Source: an uncultured Duncaniella sp. (lineage in GTDB: Bacteria; Bacteroidota; Bacteroidia; Bacteroidales; Muribaculaceae). Taken from it: a stretch of DNA of 64,000 nucleotides. This document shows, piece by piece, positions 17,884 through 25,139 of the stretch. The stretch spans positions 1 through 64,000 of the forward strand of contig CAJULW010000028.1 in NCBI GenBank assembly GCA_910587515.1. The letters run 5' to 3'. Made by a program: the position numbers and the translations under genes. The first letter of the stretch is position 1. Every line of letters begins with the position of its first letter. Under the pieces are notes generated by a model, which worked only from the letters and a program-made list of their open reading frames with translations, did not search any database and was not told where the DNA came from.

Positions 17884-19590
17884 ATGAAGGTGCTGATTGA
17901 AGGTTATAAGTACAGTTACGACCGTATCTGTGACTATATTTCGACCATGGATATGATTATTGATGGAGACAGTGTCATTATTAATTCTGTCGGATATTAT
18001 TATAATGCTACGGTAAATGAGTGCGTATTTATACTCCCTAAGGTTATTTTAGCGGAAAATGATTTCGTATTTGGTAAATATCGGCCTGAAGAGATAGTGG
18101 ATTTTGATACTATCGGAGGGATGGAGCTTAAAGAGCGACGTTTTATTTCTGAATTTTCAATATGGATATATAGGGCTATTTCTGTTTATCGTGAGAGTTG
18201 TATAATAAATAATAAATCTCATTCAGCCATTAAGGAACAGAGCGCTATACGTATAGGCAAAGGCAAGAGAAAAATTTATGGATCGTTTCTTGATATAGTA
18301 CTATTATTGTTGGATTTCAACAGAACGAATTATGATTGGTTTATGACGGTTATGAAAAATAACTGTCGTGGTTATAATAAAATCAATTGGAGGCGTACTG
18401 TATTATCGTCCGAAGTCCTTATCCAGAATGCTAAGCCTGTATATGTCAATCCGGTTGTAAAAAAACGTGGTGTGGATTTTGACGAGGAATTGTTTGTTAT
18501 TTTTTTCTCGATCTTAAATCATTTGAAGAATATCTATGGTATCACATTTGTACAGAACGCAAATTATAAACTGATAACAGGCAAACGTTTCGATTTATAC
18601 TTATCCAATGGCATCGGCCTGCGCAGACTTCGTAAACTTAAATATAGATACTATTCCGACAAGGCATTGGCTTTGTGGAAGCTATGTTATGATTTTTTCG
18701 ATCAGTCACGGCATATTAGTGTTGAATCAAGGGCCGACGAATATTTATTGGCGAAGGATTTTAATATCGTTTTTGAAGCGATGATTGATTCCTTGATAGG
18801 AGATTCCATGCTCCCGGATAGGCTGAATAAAAATCAGAACGATGGGAAAAAGGTAGATCATATATTCTTATGGAAAAATCTGGTTTCTAATTGTGCGGAT
18901 AAGAATATATATTACATAGGAGATAGTAAGTATTACAAACGTAGCAACGAGATCGATTCTAAATCTATTGCGAAGCAGTATACCTATGCCAAAAATGTTA
19001 TACAATGGAATCTGGATCTATTTTTCGGTGATGGATCAAACGATATATCCCGGGAAACGGATTTTTGTTTGCGTGACAGTTTGACCGAAGGTTACGATAT
19101 TGTTCCTAATTTTTTTATAAGCTCGACGATTCCTGATGATCTTTCATTCGCAGACAATATAGATGTGACGCGACGTAAGGCAAAAACGTTTATATCTCGA
19201 CAGTTTCAGAATAGATTATTTGATCGAGATACATTGTTGATAACCCATTATGATGTTAATTTTCTATTTATAGTATCGCTTTATACGCGATCTTTTGGCC
19301 GAAAGGATAAATGGCGGTATAAGATGCGTGATATTTTACGTGAAAATATTCTGAAAGAGCTTAACCGGAGGTATAATTTCTATATAATGAAAGCGAAACA
19401 AGGTGTAGATACCGAAGAATATATTAGTAAAAATTTTAGAAGTTTGATAGGGAAGATTATCGCTCCATACGTTGATAAAAGCATGTTGTTGCTTGCGCTT
19501 GACAATAGCAATGCTTTTGATGATGAGAATAACCGGCTTATAACTTCTATATTAGAAAGATTTTGCGTTGAAAAAATTTCGTTAGTGTAA
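17884..19590 (+). CDS. LlaJI-type restriction endonuclease subunit (McrC-like)
   Basis: A 568-residue protein that I assign to the LlaJI/McrC-type nuclease partner of an McrB-like GTPase. A PD-(D/E)XK-type core is visible: KVDHIFL near residue 325 and IYYIGDSKYYKR near 345-356, giving Asp, then Asp-x-Lys. The long N-terminal part (1-230) matches the length expected of LlaJI-type proteins but has no recognised domain. The 39-base gap after the McrB-like gene fits one operon. AT-rich composition and the position between two terminators suggest lateral transfer. The family call rests on the catalytic motif and on the gene order also seen in BsuMI (methyltransferase, McrB-like, LlaJI-like); sequence identity was not measured. 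Confidence 0.8.
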   Translation: MKVLIEGYKYSYDRICDYISTMDMIIDGDSVIINSVGYYYNATVNECVFILPKVILAENDFVFGKYRPEEIVDFDTIGGMELKERRFISEFSIWIYRAISVYRESCIINNKSHSAIKEQSAIRIGKGKRKIYGSFLDIVLLLLDFNRTNYDWFMTVMKNNCRGYNKINWRRTVLSSEVLIQNAKPVYVNPVVKKRGVDFDEELFVIFFSILNHLKNIYGITFVQNANYKLITGKRFDLYLSNGIGLRRLRKLKYRYYSDKALALWKLCYDFFDQSRHISVESRADEYLLAKDFNIVFEAMIDSLIGDSMLPDRLNKNQNDGKKVDHIFLWKNLVSNCADKNIYYIGDSKYYKRSNEIDSKSIAKQYTYAKNVIQWNLDLFFGDGSNDISRETDFCLRDSLTEGYDIVPNFFISSTIPDDLSFADNIDVTRRKAKTFISRQFQNRLFDRDTLLITHYDVNFLFIVSLYTRSFGRKDKWRYKMRDILRENILKELNRRYNFYIMKAKQGVDTEEYISKNFRSLIGKIIAPYVDKSMLLLALDNSNAFDDENNRLITSILERFCVEKISLV

Positions 19591-19770
19591 TATTGGGTGG
19601 TAGGTGTAAATTAGATTTTCTACTCGATGAGAGTTGTATATTGATATTTATCGAGCTGAACCATTACTTTGAAAAGATGTGGAACTTGATGAAATATAAT
19701 GTTGGTATTTTCTAACTATATTTGATTATATTTCGTTATAGGTAGTGGATAAGGCTGCTTAAGCATAGAA

Positions 19771-19823
19771 AACCGCACTCCAAAAGTTTTATGTCTGACT
19801 TTTGGAGTGCGGTTTGTGTTTTT
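19771..19823. terminator. Bidirectional terminator at the end of the R-M cassette and glgB
   Basis: A perfect 17-bp inverted repeat (19771-19787 with 19798-19814) and a 10-base loop, followed by a T-run on the plus strand and preceded by A's on it. It lies between the convergent nuclease and glgB genes. Confidence 0.85.
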
Positions 19824-19830
19824 TAGGTTG

Positions 19831-21876
19831 TTATCGCTTGGTTTTTTTGAGCGGTTTTTTTAGCTCGGGACGATAGAGCCGTAGCACTTGGGCTGAGCGT
19901 GGTGGCAGATAAAGCCGTAGCCATTCGCGACCTGTAGGGGCGAACAGTTCGTCGTGTTGGGTGAGATGACGTACGCTTTCGTCGATATTGCCATAACCGC
20001 CAAAATTCGGATTATCGGTAGAGAGCACAACTTCATATTCTCCGGCTGGTGCGAGTATACCATAGCCGGTGAAAGATTGTGAAGGATTGAAATTATAAAC
20101 GAATACGAGATCTCCGCGCATGTAGGCGAGCACTTGGTCATCGTCTTTTTCCCATAGTTTCACCACAGGTAGAGACTGGAAGTTATAAACTCCGGCCAAG
20201 AGATGAATCATCGAATTGTCAAAGTTGTTGAGTAGCTCGTATTTTAGTTCGTTACGGTCAACGAGGTTCCATTGGCGACGGGCATATTTGTAGCTCCAAC
20301 CGTTGCCTTCTCGCGGGAAGTCGATCCATTCTGGATGACCGAATTCGTTGCCCATGAAATTTAGGTAGCCCCCATTGATTGTCGAAGCGGTGACGAGACG
20401 GATCATTTTGTGCAGTGCTATGCCGCGCGCTACTGTCATGTTGTCGTCGTCTTTCATCATGTGCCAGTACATCTCCTTGTCGATCAGACGGAATATCACA
20501 GTTTTATCGCCTACAAGTGCTTGATCGTGGCTTTCGACATAGGAAATTGTTTTCTCGTCGGCACGTCGGTTGGTAAGTTCCCAAAATATAGATGTTGGAT
20601 GCCAGTCTTCGTCTTTCTTCTCCTTTAGGGTTTTTATCCAGTAGTCGGGTATGCCCATTGCCATACGGTAGTCAAAACCTATGCCTCCGTCTTTGACCGG
20701 AACCGCAAGTCCCGGCATGCCGCTCATTTCCTCGGCTATGGTGATGGCATGGGGATTTATTTCATGTATGAGTTTGTTCGCGAGGGTGAGGTAGGTGATG
20801 GCGTTGGTGTCCTCATATCCGTCATAATAGTCTTCATAACTACCGAAAGCTTGTCCGAGACCATGGCTGTAATAAAGCATTGAAGTGACACCGTCGAAGC
20901 GGAATCCGTCGAAGCGGAATTCTTGAAGCCAATATTTGCAGTTGGAAAGCAGGAAGTTTATGACATCGTTTTTGCCATAATCGAAACAGAGCGAATCCCA
21001 TGCGGGATGCTCGCGGCGTCCGTCTCCATAGAAGTATTGGTTGTAGCTTCCGTCGAGACGTCCGAGACCTTCGACTTCGTTTTTTACCGCATGAGAATGT
21101 ACGATGTCCATGATCACCGCGATGCCAAGCTCATGTGCACGGTCGATAAGGCTTTTCAGCTCTTCGGGTGTTCCGAAGCGGCTTGAAGGAGCATAGAAAC
21201 TGGATACATGATAGCCGAATGAACCGTAATACGGATGTTCCTGTATCGCCATTATCTGTATGGCGTTGTATCCATCTGCTGCGATACGAGGCAGTATAAG
21301 GTCTCTGAATTCAGTGTAGCTTCCTATTCCTTCTTTTTCTTGTGCCATGCCGATATGGCATTCATATATGAGTAACGGGCGTGTGTCAGGCCTGAATCTG
21401 CGTACTTTCCATTTATATGGCTCGGGGGACCATACCTGAGCTGAAAATACGTGTGTATGTTCGTCTTGTACGACCCTGTTGGCGTATGCCGGGATACGTT
21501 CGCCTCGCCCGCCTTCCCAGCTTACCATCATTTTATACAAGTCTCCATGGTTGATGTCTCCTGCTTTCACTTTCAATTCCCATACCCCGTTGGCTTTGGG
21601 TTTAAGGGTGTATTTTTTTAGTTCTTTCCATTTTGAGAAATCCCCGATCAATGTGATGGCGGTTGCGTTTGGAGCCCATTCACGGAACACCCATCCTGAA
21701 TCCGTGCGATGGAGTCCGAAATAGTTATGTGCATTGGCGAATGAGTCGAGCGTGCCGTTTGTGCCGCACAATTCTGCTTCTTTTGCAAGGGCTTCGTTAT
21801 GGCGTCCGATTATAGCGTCGCTGTAAGGCTCAAGCCAAGGGTCGTTTTTAATAATGTTGAGAGTCTTCTTTTTCAT
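19831..21876 (-). CDS. glgB: 1,4-alpha-glucan (glycogen) branching enzyme
   Basis: A 681-residue GH13 enzyme that forms alpha-1,6 branches in glycogen. An N-terminal CBM48 domain (GWVFREWAPNATAITLIGDF) precedes the TIM barrel. GH13 regions are clear: MDIVHSHA, DGFRFDGVTSML (nucleophile Asp near residue 328), AITIAEEMSG (acid/base Glu near 380) and SYVESHDQAL. The sequence resembles the eukaryotic/GBE-type branching enzymes found in Bacteroidetes rather than the E. coli type (family knowledge). It is a single gene, with a promoter at 21924-21931 that overlaps a palindrome. No other glycogen genes are nearby. Confidence 0.93.
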   Translation of the reverse strand: MKKKTLNIIKNDPWLEPYSDAIIGRHNEALAKEAELCGTNGTLDSFANAHNYFGLHRTDSGWVFREWAPNATAITLIGDFSKWKELKKYTLKPKANGVWELKVKAGDINHGDLYKMMVSWEGGRGERIPAYANRVVQDEHTHVFSAQVWSPEPYKWKVRRFRPDTRPLLIYECHIGMAQEKEGIGSYTEFRDLILPRIAADGYNAIQIMAIQEHPYYGSFGYHVSSFYAPSSRFGTPEELKSLIDRAHELGIAVIMDIVHSHAVKNEVEGLGRLDGSYNQYFYGDGRREHPAWDSLCFDYGKNDVINFLLSNCKYWLQEFRFDGFRFDGVTSMLYYSHGLGQAFGSYEDYYDGYEDTNAITYLTLANKLIHEINPHAITIAEEMSGMPGLAVPVKDGGIGFDYRMAMGIPDYWIKTLKEKKDEDWHPTSIFWELTNRRADEKTISYVESHDQALVGDKTVIFRLIDKEMYWHMMKDDDNMTVARGIALHKMIRLVTASTINGGYLNFMGNEFGHPEWIDFPREGNGWSYKYARRQWNLVDRNELKYELLNNFDNSMIHLLAGVYNFQSLPVVKLWEKDDDQVLAYMRGDLVFVYNFNPSQSFTGYGILAPAGEYEVVLSTDNPNFGGYGNIDESVRHLTQHDELFAPTGREWLRLYLPPRSAQVLRLYRPELKKPLKKTKR

Positions 21877-21923
21877 TGGTCATTAGTTGATTGTGGCAAA
21901 CGCCCACCACGGGGATCATACCA

Positions 21924-21955
21924 CAAACTTACGGAAAAAAAATGAATTTCCGTAA
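21924..21955 (-). promoter_or_regulatory. glgB promoter with overlapping 9-bp palindrome
   Basis: The minus-strand -7 element TAAGTTTG occupies 21924-21931. A perfect inverted repeat, TTACGGAAA at 21929-21937 and TTTCCGTAA at 21947-21955 with 9 bases between, overlaps its upstream edge and the spacer. The layout suggests a repressor operator, but no regulator is identifiable. Confidence 0.45.
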
Positions 21956-22132
21956 TAAAAAAAGAGAACTGTTCCTAAAAACGGACAGATTTGAGCAATA
22001 TTGCTGTATTGTAGTTAATTGACTGATTCGGACTAGCCCAAGGCTGAAGAAGGATAAGAGAGCAATGCCGTTTGGGACGACATATCGCAGACAGAAGATT
22101 ATTCCTTTGATTATCCAGGAGTGGCGTTTCTG

Positions 22133-22429
22133 TTGATTTCGATGTATTTGGATTTTATAATTTTGCGGTCAAGTGTCCGGTAGTCTGAATATTTAGCTTG
22201 GCCTCTCAGTGTGCGGTTGTTGACAGACCGCATACTGAGACTGTCATTATTCTGAAGAATGACAGTAAATGAGAAAGCTATATTATTAATGTGTTAATTT
22301 GATTTATATGGGTGTTTATTGTTCGGAAAGCAAATTTTACCCCTTAAAATTTTTTTACCAAGGGGTGTTTCCAGCGAAATATTTTACTCAAAGTTTGCTC
22401 AAGACGCTCCTGTTTAAGGGGCGTTTTTT
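22133..22429 (+). ncRNA. Possible structured small RNA
   Basis: No plus-strand gene precedes the intrinsic terminator at 22401-22429, yet the stretch has the parts of a transcription unit. TTG at 22133-22135, 22 bases, then TAATTTTG at 22158-22165 forms a promoter. Two adjacent hairpins follow: a 14-bp stem with one G-U pair and 9-base loop (22204-22240) and a perfect 9-bp stem with 9-base loop (22240-22266). A composite hairpin GGAAA...ACCCCTT/AAGGGGT.TTTCC lies at 22325-22372. No known RNA family is recognised. A 54-codon frame (22308-22472) also exists but runs through the terminator. The promoter could serve only the first hairpins. Confidence 0.35.
22401..22429 (+). terminator. Orphan intrinsic terminator
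   Basis: Stem ACGCTCC with GGGGCGT (one G-U pair), extended by A-T pairs, then a run of six T's. It reads on the plus strand and converges with the tRNA-Gly terminator just to its right. Confidence 0.7.
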
Positions 22430-22445
22430 CATTATACAATACAAA

Positions 22446-22486
22446 AAATCACTGAAATACAGTTTTCGCTGATTTTTCAGTGATTT
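22446..22486 (-). terminator. Terminator of tRNA-Gly
   Basis: A perfect 12-bp inverted repeat (AAATCACTGAAA with TTTCAGTGATTT) 6 bases after the tRNA 3' end, followed on the minus strand by TTTTTT. Confidence 0.8.
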
Positions 22487-22492
22487 ATCGTG

Positions 22493-22565
22493 AGCGGCAA
22501 ACGAGGCTCGAACTCGCGACCCTCAGCTTGGGAAGCTGATGCTCTACCAACTGAGCTACTGCCGC
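22493..22565 (-). tRNA. tRNA-Gly (anticodon CCC)
   Basis: A 73-base cloverleaf on the minus strand: acceptor GCGGCAG with TTGCCGC (one G-U pair), D arm GCTC...GAGC, anticodon stem TCAGC/GCTGA with loop TTCCCAA giving CCC, and T arm with TTCGAGC, discriminator T. The 3' CCA is not encoded. A -7 element TAAATTTG (minus, 22616-22623) lies about 50 bases upstream. Confidence 0.95.
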
Positions 22566-22689
22566 CTGTGTCCTCCTTTGGAATGAAGTTGGAGGTTTGT
22601 ATGCTTTTTCGATTGCAAATTTAAATGTTTTTTTTGAGCCAAGGAAATTTTTTCATACATTTTGTCTGATGAACTTCATGGAAATATCT

Positions 22690-22697
22690 TAACTTTG
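22690..22697 (+). promoter_or_regulatory. Promoter with very short leader
   Basis: TAACTTTG ends 10 bases before the ATG at 22708, so the transcript leader would be only a few bases long. The upstream TTTG is about 25 bases away, longer than usual. Confidence 0.4.
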
Positions 22698-22707
22698 TCT
22701 TGAGATT

Positions 22708-23115
22708 ATGGACCGTAGACAGTTTTGTAAAATAGCATCGATGGCTATGGGGGCGTTGGGGGTTGCTCACCTTGACGCTTTAGGCGCAACACGAAAAGAA
22801 ACGATTGCCGATCCGATTATGGGTCGGAATTGTCGTGTCACAGTTATAAGACGGGAATGTTATCACGATTTGCAGGCTTTGTTTCTTGACGATCCGGATG
22901 AGGGGCCGTGTAGGGCTTTCGCATCGGGAGATGATTTCAAGTTTGAGGTCGGGATGCGTTGTCCGGTTGGATTCTGTCCGCGGTTATGGCGTATTTTATG
23001 TGAGAGAGCTGAGGAATGCGGGTCTGTTTGCAACGACCCGTTAAAGACTGATACTTCGATTCTTTCATGTCCGGATGGCACTCGTCCGGTGATAGTGCGT
23101 ATTGATTTGTCTTGA
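22708..23115 (+). CDS. Cys-rich TIGR04076-type protein with Tat-like signal
   Basis: A 135-residue protein. The N-terminus MDRRQFCKIASMAMGALG has a twin-arginine-like motif (RRQFCK) and hydrophobic core, so export in folded state, perhaps with a cofactor, is plausible. The rest matches the TIGR04076 pattern of conserved cysteines: RECYHD, GPCRAF, MRCPVGFCP, LCERAEECGSVC and LSCPDGTRPVIVRI at the C-terminus. The function of that family is unknown; the Cys spacing suggests metal or redox chemistry. The stop lies 34 bases before the nitroreductase lipoprotein gene, so the two probably form an operon. Confidence 0.75.
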   Translation: MDRRQFCKIASMAMGALGVAHLDALGATRKETIADPIMGRNCRVTVIRRECYHDLQALFLDDPDEGPCRAFASGDDFKFEVGMRCPVGFCPRLWRILCERAEECGSVCNDPLKTDTSILSCPDGTRPVIVRIDLS

Positions 23116-23149
23116 TGGCCATATCTAATAATATTGATAGAGACGGATA

Positions 23150-23773
23150 ATGAAAAAATTTCTTTCATTTGCGGTTTGGACCGCATTAACCTTGATTTTT
23201 ACGGTTATGATTTCTTGTTCTGACTCCGGGTGTGTTTCTTCATCTGGCGAAGTCGCTTCGGAAGAGGCTCTTGTGAATATAATGACGCGCACAAGTGTTC
23301 GTGATTATACTGATACTCACGTGTCGTCGGCTACTCTTGACACGCTTATCAGGGCTGGCATGTCGGCTCCTACGGCAGGTAATAAACAGCCATGGAAGTT
23401 TATAGTCGTGACAGAGCGAGGTCGGCTTGATAGCCTTGCCCATGGCAATTGGCGTATGGCTGCAAAGGCTCAGGCCGCTATAGTCGTTTGCGGTGACACG
23501 ACTAATGTGTTTCCTGAAGAGGGTAGGGACTATTGGGTGCAGGATTGTTCGGCAGCGACTGAAAATATTTTACTTGCGGCTCATGCTGTCGGTTTGGGGG
23601 CGGTTTGGTGTGGCTGCTATCCTATAAGTGATCGAGTGGCCATGGTCAGAGATATTTTTGATATTCCAGAAACAGTGGTTCCGATGAGCATAGTCATGCT
23701 TGGGTATCCAACATCGGAGAGCACTCCGAAAGATAAATATAAGCCTGAAAACATACATTATAATAAATGGTGA
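23150..23773 (+). CDS. Nitroreductase-family lipoprotein
   Basis: A 207-residue flavin oxidoreductase fold with an unusual lipoprotein signal: MKKFLSFAVWTALTLIFTVM followed by ISC (lipidated Cys near residue 23). The nitroreductase domain has RTSVRDYTD, APTAGNKQPWKFIVV (FMN-binding Ser/Asn segment), AAHAVGLGAVWCG and the final MLGYPTSES. Most nitroreductases are cytoplasmic, so an exported one implies a periplasmic role or anchoring to the membrane. It pairs with the Tat-type Cys-rich protein upstream, which hints at an envelope redox pair (inference). Confidence 0.85.
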   Translation: MKKFLSFAVWTALTLIFTVMISCSDSGCVSSSGEVASEEALVNIMTRTSVRDYTDTHVSSATLDTLIRAGMSAPTAGNKQPWKFIVVTERGRLDSLAHGNWRMAAKAQAAIVVCGDTTNVFPEEGRDYWVQDCSAATENILLAAHAVGLGAVWCGCYPISDRVAMVRDIFDIPETVVPMSIVMLGYPTSESTPKDKYKPENIHYNKW

Positions 23774-23839
23774 AGTCAGCGTATCGCAAAGTTAGGCGAG
23801 CCAAATACGGTATAAATTTCAAAAAAATGTATTTTTGAA

Positions 23840-23871
23840 TTTGGAAAATAATCAAATAATGCGTACCTTTG
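23840..23871 (+). promoter_or_regulatory. Promoter of tRNA-Gln
   Basis: TTTG at 23840-23843, a 20-base spacer, then TACCTTTG at 23864-23871, 43 bases before the tRNA. Close to the full consensus. Confidence 0.7.
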
Positions 23872-23913
23872 CGGTGCTTTAGAGGTCAATTGAGGCTTTT
23901 GGGCGATAAGGAT

Positions 23914-23984
23914 TGTCTTATGGTGTAATGGTAGCACTGCAGTTTTTGGTTCTGCCTGTCTTGGTTCGAATCCAGGTAAGACAA
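23914..23984 (+). tRNA. tRNA-Gln (anticodon TTG)
   Basis: A 71-base cloverleaf: acceptor TGTCTTA with TAAGACA, D arm with AATGGTAGCAC, anticodon loop TTTTGGT (TTG) on a GCAG/CTGC stem, T arm GGTTCGAATCC, discriminator A. The 3' CCA is not encoded. It has a promoter at 23840 and a terminator at 23990. Confidence 0.95.
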
Positions 23985-23989
23985 CATAA

Positions 23990-24031
23990 GTCAAGGAGTT
24001 AAGCGTTAAATGCTTAACTCCTTGACTTTTC
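23990..24031 (+). terminator. Terminator of tRNA-Gln
   Basis: A 15-bp stem (GTCAAGGAGTTAAGC with its complement), seven-base loop, then TTTT. It starts 6 bases after the tRNA. Confidence 0.85.
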
Positions 24032-24267
24032 TATATGGTACATGGGTTCTATCGGGTATCGGTTGGCAATGTTATTGGTCCCGCGCATAGAGATGCCTAT
24101 AAACACAAGATATATGTGATATATGCTGTCAGCAACAGTGCGGCAGACAAATGATTAAATATTTAGTACTATCTATCCCGTTTCAATAATTCGCAGTGGC
24201 TTGATTTTTTTATGGTTGACTCGGTCAAATTTGTTGGCTGTTTTTGACGCCTTACAAATTTATTGTT

Positions 24268-24728
24268 TCACTGTTCCCGGAATTTTCTCAGTTTTTCGTT
24301 CAGCAAGTCGCATACTTGGTTTATATGAGGAAACAGTGTTGCTATGATTCCGGTATTTTTACCGCTGCCTATCAAATAGTCGGCTCTTATTTGTTTTGCT
24401 ACTATTTTGATAGTAATGAATAGTTTGACTCAATATAAGAGACAATTTCATATTTCATTCTTGCGGGTATCAGATATTCAAGTCAGTCATCATAAATGAT
24501 TGCAATAGGTTCTCGCAACAATATCAACAGGAGCCAAACAAATCCGGCCAGAATGGCAAGTGAAAAAAATGTAATGCCGATGTAACACATATATCTGTCG
24601 ACTTCACCGAATTTTGCTCTTGGATGGTCTGTCATAATAAAACTGATAAAGATAAATGGTGTGCAAATTAGGATAAGACCGATTACTCGCCAAATACTTG
24701 GATATATGTCAATTCTATTTTCTTTCAT
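24268..24728 (-). pseudogene. Broken STM3941-type membrane protein gene
   Basis: The N-terminal part (24483-24728, 81 codons) begins MKENRIDIYPSIWRVIGLIL, has two membrane segments and ends abruptly at EPIAIIYDD, where STM3941-family proteins normally continue into a soluble domain. In another minus frame, ending with TGA at 24268-24270, about 53 codons encode a protein-like tail (IRADYLIGSGKNTGIIATLF and onward to NEKLRKFREQ) of the kind expected at the end of that family. The two parts are in different frames and together fall short of full length, so an internal deletion with frameshift is the best reading. The family assignment is from memory and moderately sure. Confidence 0.5.
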
Positions 24729-25082
24729 CAGATGCTCTGTTGTTTGATAGTTTAGAATTTATTCAGGTGCAGTGTGATAACTGTTTATATCGAAACTTCA
24801 AAATTAGTTGTTTATTGTCTATTATAAGATACAAGTGTCAATTTTCTCAGTTAAAGAATATGGTTTCCGCTAATTTATGAGAGATGAAAGTCGAATGGGA
24901 CTTATTTTTGTCTCTGAAATATCAGAAGATAAATCCATATAGGTTGCAAAATTTTAGAAGGTGTCGATAAGAAGCTGTTAGGTGGGTTTGGATAACAATT
25001 ATTAATCCTAAATATAATAAATATGTACTGTCGGGAGTGGCTAATTTACTAAATATACATCTTGATGACGAGGGAATATCTA
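24729..25082. other. AT-rich intergenic region
   Basis: I see no gene here. It separates the broken STM3941-type gene from the first PUL gene and is AT-rich. Confidence 0.4.
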
Positions 25083-25090
25083 TATTTTTG
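25083..25090 (+). promoter_or_regulatory. Promoter element of GH97 gene
   Basis: TATTTTTG fits TAnnTTTG, 50 bases before the GH97 start. The -33 element is unclear. Confidence 0.4.
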
Positions 25091-25139
25091 TAGGTGAAAA
25101 TATATTCGGACACAGTCCTGTAAAATAGTAATCTGAAAC

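Noticed and set aside
22308..22472. Small plus-strand frame of 54 codons (starts MGVYCSESK)
   Set aside because: It reads through the intrinsic terminator at 22401-22429 and into the tRNA-Gly terminator; Phe/Lys/Tyr-rich content is what AT-rich DNA gives. Kept only as an alternative in the small-RNA finding.
23776..23994. Minus-strand frame of 72 codons
   Set aside because: It covers the tRNA-Gln gene and its promoter; the reading is antisense to the tRNA.
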